In this document: piece by piece, positions 7,989 through 16,396 of the stretch
Numbering within the stretch: the first letter of the stretch is position 1
Layout of the letters: the number at the start of each line of letters is the position of its first letter
Source: an uncultured Anaerovibrio sp.
GTDB lineage: Bacteria > Bacillota > Negativicutes > Selenomonadales > Selenomonadaceae
Reading direction: 5' to 3'
Assembly (NCBI GenBank): GCA_902785445.1
Contig: CACZYN010000028.1
Location: 1-30,049, forward strand
DNA length: 30,049 nucleotides
Made by a program: the position numbers and the translations under genes
The notes under the pieces: generated by a model
What the model was told of the DNA's origin: nothing
Seen by the model: only the letters and a program-made list of their open reading frames with translations
Databases searched by the model: none

Positions 7989-8916
7989 ATATGGTAGCGT
8001 TTTTGAGCAACCATGGTGGCTGGATGTTGTAGCACCGGGGCAGTGGGATGCAGTAACTGTTAAGGATAAAAATGGTAACTGTATAGGTAGGTTGCCATAT
8101 GTTAAGACAAAAAGATATGGTGTAGGATGCTGTGAGCTTCCAATACTAACTCAGCATGTAGGCCCATGGATCAAACTGGAAAAAAATATGAAACCTGTTG
8201 CCATACTAAAGCGTGTAAAACAGGTTTCTGAGGATTTGATTAAGGAATTTGGAACAAAATCAAATATAGATTTGTATTTTCATCATAGCTTTCAGTATGT
8301 GTTGCCATTTATTTGGGCTGGGTATAATGTTGAGCCGAAATTTACATATGTGATTGATAACCTTGAAAATATGGAGAGTATATTGCAAGGTATGGAAGCA
8401 AAGGTTAGAAATCTAATAAAAAATGCTGAAAAGAAATATGATATCATAGATAATATATCGGTAGATGATTTGGTGCGCCTTGTAGGAGACACATTTAAAA
8501 AACAGGGGCGTGATCTTCCTATGGGAGAAGCTGTTTTACGTCGCCTGTATAAAGAAGCATTTGAACATAATGCGGGGAAAATAATTGGGGCGGTAAATAA
8601 AGAAACAGGCCAAGTGGATTCGGTGGCGTATTTTCTCTATGATAAGCATTCCTGTTATTATCTGTTGGGTGGCAAAGATTATGAAAAGAACACAGCAGGT
8701 GCACAGGAGGCAATTTTATGGGAAGGTATAAAATTCGCTGCCACTGTTTCTGAGGAGTTTGATTTTGAAGGTTCTATGATTCCAGGTATAGAAAGCTTTT
8801 TTAGAGGTTTTGGCGGAACGCCAAAAGTATATTATCGCGCATGGCGTGGTGGGCTATGGTTTAGAGTGCTAAATAATATTAAACCATATATAAAAAAAAT
8901 ATTAGGGTATAAGTAA
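7972..8916 (+). CDS. FemAB/GNAT-like acyl or aminoacyl transferase
   Basis: A 314-residue protein of the FemAB-like, GNAT-fold group (GNAT_6 type). Visible family features are the N-terminal FEQPWWLDVVAPGQWDAV with a paired Trp, the mid-region GMEAKVRNLIKNAEKKYDI (the Arg-Lys rich helix typical of these proteins), GQVDSVAYFLYDKHSCYYLLGG, and the C-terminal DFEGSMIPGIESFFRGFGG. Proteins of this type occur in exopolysaccharide loci, where they are thought to add acyl or aminoacyl groups to sugars; classic FemAB enzymes use aminoacyl-tRNA for peptidoglycan bridges. The 17-base overlap with the deacetylase gene suggests both act on the same amino sugar. Donor and acceptor are unknown. Confidence 0.72.
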   Translation: MRLIVEYGSVFEQPWWLDVVAPGQWDAVTVKDKNGNCIGRLPYVKTKRYGVGCCELPILTQHVGPWIKLEKNMKPVAILKRVKQVSEDLIKEFGTKSNIDLYFHHSFQYVLPFIWAGYNVEPKFTYVIDNLENMESILQGMEAKVRNLIKNAEKKYDIIDNISVDDLVRLVGDTFKKQGRDLPMGEAVLRRLYKEAFEHNAGKIIGAVNKETGQVDSVAYFLYDKHSCYYLLGGKDYEKNTAGAQEAILWEGIKFAATVSEEFDFEGSMIPGIESFFRGFGGTPKVYYRAWRGGLWFRVLNNIKPYIKKILGYK

Positions 8917-8942
8917 TGATTTATTACTAATTGGGGAAAACT

Positions 8943-10952
8943 ATGAATATATTGTATATTAATCACTATGCTGGTGGATTAAAATATGGCATGGAATTTA
9001 GACCATATTACTTGGCTGAAGAATGGGTAAAAAAAGGATTGAACGTTCGTATAGTAGCGGCGGATTATTCTCATTTACGGCAAGTAAATCCTGATGTAAA
9101 GAATGACTTTGAAATAAGCGTAAATGATGGAATTGAATATCAGTGGATTAAAACGGGTAAATATAAAGGTAATAGCATTGGGCGAGTATTTTCTATGCTC
9201 CGTTTTATTATTAAATTATTAAGAAATGCAAATTCTATAGCCGAAAGTTTTAGGCCTGATATAGTTATTTCTTCTTCCACCTATCCATTAGATGTTTTTG
9301 CTGCAAGAAAAATAGCAAGATATGCCGGTGCGAAGTATATTCACGAGATTCATGATATGTGGCCTATTACTCCTATGGAATTATATGGAATGTCAAAATG
9401 GCATCCATTTGTAATGATTATGCAGTATGGTGAAAACTATTTTTGCCGAAATGCTGACAAAGTGGTATCAATTTTACCTTGTGCAAAGGATTACTTAATG
9501 CAGCACGGTATGGCGGAAGAGAAATTTGTTCATGTACCTAATGGCATTAATCTAGAAGATTGGTCATATGCCACGGCTTTACCGGATCAATACAAAAATG
9601 CATTGAGTAATGCAAAGCGGGAAGGCAGGTTTATTATTGGCTTTTTTGGTAGTCATACTAAATCGTACAATTTAGATACATTATTATACGCTTTGTCACA
9701 ATGCGATCAAAAGAAACTGTTTGTAGCTTTTTTAGGTGATGGTAATTATAAAAAACATTTAATAGAGCTTGCAGAGCAATTAGGCCTTGAAAAAGGATGC
9801 TATGTATTTTTTGATGCAGTGGCTAAAACTGCTATTCCTTCATTTACTCAGATGATAGATGCTTGCTATATCGGTGCTATTAATAATAAAATGTTTAAAT
9901 TTGGCATAGGTATGAACAAGTTGTTTGATGCGATGATGAGTGGAAAACCATTGTTGTATGCAGTAAATGCGCCGAATAATTTTGCCAAGGAATATAATTG
10001 CGGAATTAGTGTTGAACCAGAAAATGTTCCTTCGTTAGTTGAAGGCATAAATTCTATGTTAGCGTATACTGATGAAGATTTAGCTAAGATGGGACATAAC
10101 GGTAAGCTGGCGGTTTTGGAAAAGTATAACTATACTGCCTTGGCCCAGAGCTTTTTAGATAACTGCTTTGTCGATATTAAAAAAGAGTATGTTGAAGATC
10201 TTGTTTCCATTGTTATGCCATCGTGGAATACTGCACGATATATAGGGCAATCCATAGAGTCTGTATTAAATCAGACGTATAAAAAATGGGAATTAATAAT
10301 AGTGGATGATTGTTCTATGGACAATACTGAAGCGGTAGTTACAAATTATGCAGATCACAGAATAAAGTACATAAAAAATGAGAAGAATTCCGGAGCTGCT
10401 ATAACAAGAAATCGTGCTATACTTGAAGCCAAGGGAGAATGGATTGCCTTCTTGGATTCTGATGATTTGTGGGCTCCTGAGAAGCTTGAAAAACAGATAC
10501 GTTTTATGAAGGATAATGGCTATGTTTTCTCATACCATGAATATGTTAAGATTGATGAAGATGATAAGCCATTGAATGTATATGTTTCTGGCCCGGAAGT
10601 TGTTACCAGAAAAGGTATGTACAATTATGGATACCCAGGGTGCTTGACATTTATGTATAATGCAAGAGTATTGGGACTTATCCAGATTAAGGATATTCGT
10701 AAGAATAATGATTATGCAATGTTATTAAAGTTATGCAAGAAGGCAGATTGTTATTTGCTGAAGGAAAATTTGGCCCAATATCGTATCCGGAAAAAATCAA
10801 TTTCCCATGATAAATTACATAGGAAATTGCGCAGTCATTATGATTTGTTTCACATTTGTGATGAGCAGAGTCCTTTGTCGGCTTTATGGTATTCTTGTTG
10901 GAATATGTATTATGGATTACAAAAGAAAAGGAAATATGAAACTAGTATTTAG
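8943..10952 (+). CDS. Two-domain glycosyltransferase, GT4-GT2 fusion
   Basis: A 669-residue fusion. Residues ~1-405 form a GT4-type enzyme of the WbuB/Fuc4NAc-transferase-like kind: MNILYINHYAGG, EIHDMWPITPMELYGM, FVHVPNGINLEDW, FIIGFFGSHTKSYNLDTLLY, MNKLFDAMMSGKPLLYAV. From about residue 418 a GT2 domain starts with VSIVMPSWNTARYIGQSIES, then ELIIVDDCSMDNT, NSGAAITRNRAI and the donor-site AFLDSDDLW (the DxD). Start: an upstream in-frame TTG at 8931 was rejected because GGGGA sits six bases before ATG 8943. One polypeptide could add two consecutive sugars of the repeat unit. There is no sign of a frameshift at the junction, so this is a real fusion and not two miscalled genes. Confidence 0.9.
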   Translation: MNILYINHYAGGLKYGMEFRPYYLAEEWVKKGLNVRIVAADYSHLRQVNPDVKNDFEISVNDGIEYQWIKTGKYKGNSIGRVFSMLRFIIKLLRNANSIAESFRPDIVISSSTYPLDVFAARKIARYAGAKYIHEIHDMWPITPMELYGMSKWHPFVMIMQYGENYFCRNADKVVSILPCAKDYLMQHGMAEEKFVHVPNGINLEDWSYATALPDQYKNALSNAKREGRFIIGFFGSHTKSYNLDTLLYALSQCDQKKLFVAFLGDGNYKKHLIELAEQLGLEKGCYVFFDAVAKTAIPSFTQMIDACYIGAINNKMFKFGIGMNKLFDAMMSGKPLLYAVNAPNNFAKEYNCGISVEPENVPSLVEGINSMLAYTDEDLAKMGHNGKLAVLEKYNYTALAQSFLDNCFVDIKKEYVEDLVSIVMPSWNTARYIGQSIESVLNQTYKKWELIIVDDCSMDNTEAVVTNYADHRIKYIKNEKNSGAAITRNRAILEAKGEWIAFLDSDDLWAPEKLEKQIRFMKDNGYVFSYHEYVKIDEDDKPLNVYVSGPEVVTRKGMYNYGYPGCLTFMYNARVLGLIQIKDIRKNNDYAMLLKLCKKADCYLLKENLAQYRIRKKSISHDKLHRKLRSHYDLFHICDEQSPLSALWYSCWNMYYGLQKKRKYETSI

Positions 10953-10968
10953 TATGGAGAGGCTATAA

Positions 10969-12207
10969 ATGGAGTATTTTATTATATCCGGGCTACTTAC
11001 TGCATTTTTATTTTATTGTTACAAAAAGGATAATTACTTACTTGCACCAAACCAGTTGATGGGATGGTATTGGTTTTTTCAGATACTCATAATTGTTCCA
11101 TTGTGTGGGTTTTCTATATGGGAGTATACTGGACTGGGCTATATTGTGGCCTGTATGGTAGTTTTTTCGATTCCGTTTCTTATATCGAATAAGGGTGTAG
11201 TTCCTTCATCTATACAACTTCCGGGTAGATGCTCACCTTCTTTAGTAAAATGCATAGCGTTGATTACGGGTTTGGGTATAGTGGTACATATAGTAAGTAT
11301 TTTCCAAATGTATGAAATTACATTGTCAGAAGGTGCGTTTCATATTGGTGCCGTGTCTGATAGATTGTATGATATGAAATTTCATGGCGAAGAAAAAAGC
11401 ACATTGTGGTCTAGGATATCACTTATTTTACTTTATTCATTTCCCCTTTTGACAGGATACTATTATCAAATTTTAAAGAATAAGTGCTTAACTCTTGTTG
11501 GATTTGCATTGATTTTATATGTCTCATTGTTATTAGGAACTAAAGCCGTATTTATGACATCGTGCATATTATGGATTGCAGGGTGGATTGCATCGTCTAT
11601 AGAACAGAACAAGCGGATAGATAAAAAAGTTTTTTTTAATAGTGTAATATACGGTGGATTTTTGATATTCATTTTAATCACAGGCTTATTTATAAGAATT
11701 TATGGCGGTCGTAATTTTACAGTAGAATTGGCATTGAAGTCTGTTCACAATATTTTTGCCAATTATGCTTTTGCCCATTTATTGGCCTTTGATCATTGGT
11801 TTGCAAATTTCACTTGGGAAGTGTTCACTGGTGGCCAGTACACTTTTTTTGGTATCTTTAACACTTTAGGCTTGGCTAATAGAGAAATAGGGATTTTTAG
11901 GGATGTACTATATATAGGTTCGCTGCATACCAATGTGTATACGGTGTTCCGGTCACTTGTGACAGACTTTTCACCCGTTGGTGGACTGCTTTTTATGGCA
12001 CTTTTGGGCTTTATTGCCAGCTATGCCTATAAAAAAGTTCGGTTTTCTCACGAATCAGAACCTCTGGCCGTGACGGTCCTGGTTATGATATATGCTTTTA
12101 TCTTGTGGAGTTTTGTAACTTCTGTTTTTGCCTATGCCAGCTATATTTGTGCCTTTGTGTACTTTTACTTGTGTCAAAAATTCATTATTTGGAGATCTGG
12201 GTGCTAG
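10969..12207 (+). CDS. wzy: O-antigen/oligosaccharide repeat-unit polymerase (Wzy type)
   Basis: A 412-residue, very hydrophobic protein with about 10-12 predicted membrane segments. There is a polar periplasmic-type stretch around residues 125-150 (GAFHIGAVSDRLYDMKFHGE) and another around 290-330. The segment IGSLHTNVYTVFRSLVTDFSPVGGLLF near the C-terminus is typical of repeat-unit polymerases: an Arg-containing loop followed by a helix. Wzy proteins join undecaprenyl-linked repeat units in the periplasm; sequence identity within the family is low, so assignment rests on topology plus place between glycosyltransferases and Wzx. It starts 16 bases after the GT fusion, with GGAG just upstream, and lies 3 bases before the next gene. 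Confidence 0.85.
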   Translation: MEYFIISGLLTAFLFYCYKKDNYLLAPNQLMGWYWFFQILIIVPLCGFSIWEYTGLGYIVACMVVFSIPFLISNKGVVPSSIQLPGRCSPSLVKCIALITGLGIVVHIVSIFQMYEITLSEGAFHIGAVSDRLYDMKFHGEEKSTLWSRISLILLYSFPLLTGYYYQILKNKCLTLVGFALILYVSLLLGTKAVFMTSCILWIAGWIASSIEQNKRIDKKVFFNSVIYGGFLIFILITGLFIRIYGGRNFTVELALKSVHNIFANYAFAHLLAFDHWFANFTWEVFTGGQYTFFGIFNTLGLANREIGIFRDVLYIGSLHTNVYTVFRSLVTDFSPVGGLLFMALLGFIASYAYKKVRFSHESEPLAVTVLVMIYAFILWSFVTSVFAYASYICAFVYFYLCQKFIIWRSGC

Positions 12208-12210
12208 ACA

Positions 12211-13029
12211 ATGAAATATGATTTTATATTCTGTGTTCTTTGTTATGGTAATACAAAGGACTTGGAAAGTTATTTTCAGAATGTAAAAAAAATAAAAGGT
12301 TCTTATAAGGTTATTGTGGTGGATAGCTTCTATAGTGATGAGGTGCGGGAAGAAATGTGTCGTATTGCTGAGGCCAACAGTGCAGATTTTATTCCTGTGC
12401 CTAACAAGGGGTATGGTGCAGGTAATAATGCTGGTATAAAGTATGCTAAGGAACACTATGATTTTAAGTTTTTGGCGGTTACCAATTCGGATATAGATTT
12501 TCTGAGCTTTGATATCAATGAGATATCTGATATGGAAGATAATATTGTGGGGCCGTCAATAGTGACGATTAACGGAAAAAAGCAGAACCCTTATCGACCT
12601 TATTACTTGGGTAATATTATTGAACTGTTGGAATATTGGGGCTTTAAGTATAACAGCAAGCTGTGCCTTTATGCAGGGGTGGCGGTAAATAAGCTGCTGC
12701 GGGAAGCCTTTGCCTGGTGGCATGAAAAGTCTGGCACAAGGGGAAGAACATATTCACTGCATGGTTCTTGTGTTATCTTTGGCAATGCGGCTCTGGAAAT
12801 GCTAATGGACGAGTACAGGGTTTTTGATGAGAATATATTTATGTTCTGTGAGGAAATGGATATTGCCAGGAAGGCCAGACAGCGTGGTATAAAGCTGTAT
12901 TATGTCCCTAAGCTGAGGATTCGTCATTTTGAAGATGGGTCCATTAATCTGGCCAAGAAATTTGATGAACATTCTGAGGAACGGAAATCCTATTTGTATT
13001 GCTATGAAAAATGGAGCAGTCATAACTAA
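12211..13029 (+). CDS. Glycosyltransferase family 2 (rhamnosyltransferase-like)
   Basis: A 272-residue inverting GT-A glycosyltransferase. The N-terminus FIFCVLCYGNTKDLESYF matches the usual VxxVxYN start loosely. PNKGYGAGNNAGIKYA and AVTNSDIDF (the Asp-x-Asp donor site) are characteristic of the WbbL/RfbF-type branch. SLHGSCVIFGNAALEMLMD and FMFCEEMDIARKARQRG (the catalytic-base region, EEMD) complete the pattern. The C-terminal half is noticeably richer in G+C than the genes to the left, so the base-composition change of the window falls in or just before this gene. Its stop overlaps the Wzx start by one base. Rhamnose as donor is a guess from the subfamily, made a little more attractive by the GH78-like gene downstream. 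Confidence 0.88.
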   Translation: MKYDFIFCVLCYGNTKDLESYFQNVKKIKGSYKVIVVDSFYSDEVREEMCRIAEANSADFIPVPNKGYGAGNNAGIKYAKEHYDFKFLAVTNSDIDFLSFDINEISDMEDNIVGPSIVTINGKKQNPYRPYYLGNIIELLEYWGFKYNSKLCLYAGVAVNKLLREAFAWWHEKSGTRGRTYSLHGSCVIFGNAALEMLMDEYRVFDENIFMFCEEMDIARKARQRGIKLYYVPKLRIRHFEDGSINLAKKFDEHSEERKSYLYCYEKWSSHN

Positions 13030-14306
13030 TGAGCAGTAATAAATTCAGTGCAGATGTAATGTATACTTTCGCCGGACAGATCGTGGTTATAGCGGTGCTG
13101 TTCGGTATGAACAAATATCTTAGTATTGAGTTCCAGCCGGAGCTTTATACTATTTATAATATTGCCTATAAAGCGGCTGGGCCTTTGGCAATGGGTATAG
13201 TGTTTTGCCTGGGAATTGCCGTACCAAGATATATAGCCTTGTATATGGCCAAGGGAGAGAAAGAACGCAGTGCTGATTTGGTGCAGACTGCGTTTTTTCT
13301 GATGTTGTTTTTGATGCTGGTGGTAATAGGTGCATATTTTATTTTGCCAGTTAATTGGGGATGGTTAATCTTTGGCACCAATGCTTACGATGGCCTGTTG
13401 TGGGGTATTATTGTCTATGGTCTTGGTTTGGCCTTGACCACTTTTATGTATAGTTTTTACCGGGGTATAGAGGATTATCGTAAATATAATGGTTCCCAGA
13501 TTATTGTGCAGTTGTTTATATTGGCAATAGCCCTTGGCTTTAGTAGTGATATTTCTTCCATGATGATTATCTGGGGTATAGGGATGTCTGCTTTTGCCAT
13601 TATTGGTCTGGAACGGATTTATCGTCAGGAATTTAATAGCTCCCTTTTGCTTGTTTCTTCAGGGAAAATACGGTCCCTGTGGGAGAATTTGGGGGAATTG
13701 TTACGTTTTTGTTTACCTCGGGTCCCTGGGGAATTAGTTTTGTTTTCCTTTGGGGTTATTCCCTTGATTATTATTAATGACAAGCTAGGGACTATGGCCA
13801 CTGGTGGCTTTGTGGTAGCACTTATAATTAACGGTGCGGTTATGCCTCTTTATGGCTTGACGGGAACCGTTTTGCTGCCCTATGTGAGTCGGTTGTTGGG
13901 TGAATCCGGCAGTGTAGCCTCTGCCAGTGGGAAAATCAATAAGCTACTGCTCGTTTATATTGTATCCAGCCTGGTTATCATTGCCGGTGTGGCTTTTTTT
14001 GCGGATACGATTTTATGGATATTATTTGATAGCAGCTATATGGTATATGCGGCTCAAGTGCAGCTGTTGATTATTACAGTATTACCCAATTCCATATATT
14101 TGCTCCTAAGAAATCCATTGGATGCGGCCAGTGTAGTTCCGTATAATACTATTAATTTAATTGTGTCTTTTGGTATACTTATGGGTTTCCTTCACTTTGG
14201 AACGTCCTATTTGGAATACATTACTGGATTTCTTTTGTCTTATTCCTATTTAGGGCTTAGTTCCTGGCTATGCTGGCTTTATTGCAGCCGAAGGATTGGC
14301 AGATAG
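13029..14306 (+). CDS. wzx: Lipid-linked oligosaccharide flippase (Wzx/MOP family)
   Basis: A 425-residue polytopic membrane protein with about 12 predicted helices. Examples are the segments around GPLAMGIVFCLGIAVPRYIA, FFLMLFLMLVVIGAYFILPV, ALTTFMYSFYRGIEDYRKYN and SYLGLSSWLCWLYC. The pattern of two six-helix halves with short charged loops, and FCLPRVPGELVLFSFGVIPL at the start of the second half, fits the MOP superfamily polysaccharide exporters. It would flip undecaprenyl-PP-linked repeat units to the periplasmic side for Wzy. It overlaps the preceding GT2 gene by one base (TAATG). Identification is by topology and context; individual catalytic residues are not defined for this family. 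Confidence 0.88.
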   Translation: MSSNKFSADVMYTFAGQIVVIAVLFGMNKYLSIEFQPELYTIYNIAYKAAGPLAMGIVFCLGIAVPRYIALYMAKGEKERSADLVQTAFFLMLFLMLVVIGAYFILPVNWGWLIFGTNAYDGLLWGIIVYGLGLALTTFMYSFYRGIEDYRKYNGSQIIVQLFILAIALGFSSDISSMMIIWGIGMSAFAIIGLERIYRQEFNSSLLLVSSGKIRSLWENLGELLRFCLPRVPGELVLFSFGVIPLIIINDKLGTMATGGFVVALIINGAVMPLYGLTGTVLLPYVSRLLGESGSVASASGKINKLLLVYIVSSLVIIAGVAFFADTILWILFDSSYMVYAAQVQLLIITVLPNSIYLLLRNPLDAASVVPYNTINLIVSFGILMGFLHFGTSYLEYITGFLLSYSYLGLSSWLCWLYCSRRIGR

Positions 14307-14322
14307 TGTAGGTGTTTAATTA

Positions 14323-16302
14323 ATGAGAAAAATCAAGTTGTGGTATATAGTCCTTGGGGCGTTTATTCTGGTGTGTCTGTGGGCTGGCACTGGAATATGG
14401 GATATTTACCAGCTGGAATGTGAGAAGTATAATGCGAAAAGTTATGATGTACCAGTGGGCGAGCCAATGAAGTTAAATGCTTTGGCTACAGGTGATCACA
14501 AACTTCGGCAGATGGAATATGAGGCGAGTGAATTTCAGCGTCTAGGTGATGGGCATTATTTTATTGCCTTTGATAAGACTTTTTTTGGTACTGTGATGGT
14601 GCATTTGCCGAATCCAGCGGAAAAGGATATGTCCTTTACGGTTATCTTGGGGGAGAAGCGTCAGGGGGATAGAGTATGGAATAAGGCCGATGGGGGTATT
14701 AATTGTGGTGATGAGATTGTATCCTATAAGCAGACAGTGGATGTTGCAGCTGGTCAACAGGATGTAATTGTACAATTACCTAATCGGAAATTGCCTTTGG
14801 CAGAGGAAATGCCCGCGGGAATGTCCGGTGTTTTGCCCTTTAAATATGTGGAAATAGTGGATGGTCCTGAATTGACCCAGGAAAACATAAAAATGCTGGC
14901 GGTTACTTACCCTATGGATAGGAGCCAGGCGGGTTTTGTATCCAATAATAAGGTGTTAAATGATGTGTGGGAGTTATCTCGCCATGCGCTGGAGGCTACT
15001 TCCTTTGCCGGAGTGTATGTGGATGGTGAGCGGGAACGATTGCCTTATGAAGCTGATGCCTATATAAGTCAGTTGGGGGATTATAATATATCCAGTGATT
15101 ACACTTTGGCCCGTCGGACGCTATTGTATTTATTGGAGCATCCGACTTGGCCAGTGGAATGGAATTTTCACGCTATTTCCATGGCATATACTGATTATAT
15201 GTACAGTGGTGACAAGGAATTTTTGGCTAAAATGTATGATTCCTTAAAAACACGCAGCTTGTCTGAGTACGCCAGGGAAGATGGACTGTTGGATACAAGG
15301 GATATACATTTGGGTGATTTAAAAATGCAGCCGATTGTGGATTGGCCGGAAAATGAGCGGGATGGTTATGCTACTATTCCGGTGCGAGAAAAGTATTGGA
15401 AGAATACATTGCGTGGCTGGCAGGCATCTTTTAAATCCAAGGTGGCTAGATTTGTTGGCTGGAATTATGCAGCGGATAAGCTGGCGGAGGAGTCTAAGAA
15501 TGCTTTCTGTGCCCGTGAACAGTTAATTCCAATAAATACAGTTGTAAATGCGTGCTATTATCGTAGCTTGGACCGCTTAGCCTTTATGGCTGGGGAACTA
15601 GGGCGCGTGGATGAGCAGCAAATGTTGCTTGTAAAGCGAGATCAGGTAAAGACTGCCATGCAAGCTAAACTGTTTGATAATGAAACAGGGTTGTTTGTGG
15701 ATGGTGAAGGAACGGACCATATTTCCTTGCATGCCAACATGTACGCCTTGGCCTTTGGCCTGGTGCCAGAGGGGCATGTGCCTGATGTAAATCGCTTCCT
15801 GGAAGAGCGGGGAATGAGGTGCAGCGTATTTGGGGCGCAATTTTTGTTGGAGGCATTTGGCGAAGCCAATAACGGTGCTGCTATAGTGAACCTGTTGACA
15901 TCGCAGGATGACAGATCTTGGGCGCATATGATTTATGATGTTCAAAGCGGTATGACTACTGAGGCTTGGGATAACGCTATTAAGCCTAATCAGGATTGGA
16001 ATCATGCCTGGGCTACGGCTCCAGCGAATATTATTCCCAGGTATTTATTTGGGATTCGTCCTTTGGAGCCTGGATTTAAGAAGATATTGATTAAGCCGCT
16101 GTTAATGGGCTGCCTGGAAGATGCGTCTATTGCTGTACCAACCCAGCATGGGGTTATTAAGGTTGGCTATACGGCTGAAGCAGGAAAACATAGGTTTAAA
16201 ATTACTGTGCCAGACGGCTGCACAGCCGAGTTCGTGAACCCATTGACAGGAGAGGCAAAGACACTGGGAAGTGGTGAGAACGTTGTAGAAGTCGATAGGT
16301 GA
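14323..16302 (+). CDS. Membrane-anchored GH78-like glycosidase (alpha-L-rhamnosidase family)
   Basis: A 659-residue protein starting MRKIKLWYIVLGAFILVCLW, a positively charged end plus one hydrophobic helix (residues ~6-26): an uncleaved signal anchor or signal peptide, so the enzyme faces outward. Residues ~45-200 are beta-rich. The (alpha/alpha)6 barrel begins near DVWELSRHALEATSFAGVYV and holds DGERERLPYEADAY (Asp about 234), equivalent to the conserved acidic catalytic block of GH78. MTTEAWDNAIKPNQDWNHAW (Glu about 547) followed by APANIIPRYLFGIRPLEPGF is the GH78 C-terminal hallmark. The last ~90 residues form a small beta domain. A glycosidase inside a Wzx/Wzy locus probably trims or releases its own polymer rather than foreign rhamnosides. 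Substrate is inferred from the family only. Confidence 0.82.
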   Translation: MRKIKLWYIVLGAFILVCLWAGTGIWDIYQLECEKYNAKSYDVPVGEPMKLNALATGDHKLRQMEYEASEFQRLGDGHYFIAFDKTFFGTVMVHLPNPAEKDMSFTVILGEKRQGDRVWNKADGGINCGDEIVSYKQTVDVAAGQQDVIVQLPNRKLPLAEEMPAGMSGVLPFKYVEIVDGPELTQENIKMLAVTYPMDRSQAGFVSNNKVLNDVWELSRHALEATSFAGVYVDGERERLPYEADAYISQLGDYNISSDYTLARRTLLYLLEHPTWPVEWNFHAISMAYTDYMYSGDKEFLAKMYDSLKTRSLSEYAREDGLLDTRDIHLGDLKMQPIVDWPENERDGYATIPVREKYWKNTLRGWQASFKSKVARFVGWNYAADKLAEESKNAFCAREQLIPINTVVNACYYRSLDRLAFMAGELGRVDEQQMLLVKRDQVKTAMQAKLFDNETGLFVDGEGTDHISLHANMYALAFGLVPEGHVPDVNRFLEERGMRCSVFGAQFLLEAFGEANNGAAIVNLLTSQDDRSWAHMIYDVQSGMTTEAWDNAIKPNQDWNHAWATAPANIIPRYLFGIRPLEPGFKKILIKPLLMGCLEDASIAVPTQHGVIKVGYTAEAGKHRFKITVPDGCTAEFVNPLTGEAKTLGSGENVVEVDR

Positions 16303-16325
16303 TGGTATGTATCCTATCCGCAGGT

Positions 16326-16354
16326 TTGTATTATGTGCATAAACATGATAAGAT
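16326..16354 (+). promoter_or_regulatory. Candidate sigma-70 promoter before the aminotransferase pseudogene
   Basis: TTGTAT at 16326-16331, 17 bases, then TAAGAT at 16349-16354, in the 94-base gap between the GH78-like gene and the aminotransferase. The spacing is ideal and each box has two mismatches. No terminator is seen upstream, so it would be an internal promoter giving extra transcription of the phosphoglycosyl transferase, ugd and wecB genes. Confidence 0.4.
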
Positions 16355-16396
16355 ACACGTTAGAATAAATGATGATTAGCAAAGTGAGGAATAAAA

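Noticed and set aside
15598..16005. Minus-strand frames inside the GH78-like gene
   Set aside because: Three overlapping frames antisense to conserved GH78 motifs; no promoter or family similarity.
16308..16316. GATAGG/CCTATC inverted repeat at the end of the GH78-like gene as a terminator
   Set aside because: Six-base stem with a 13-base loop and no T-run after it; transcription probably continues.
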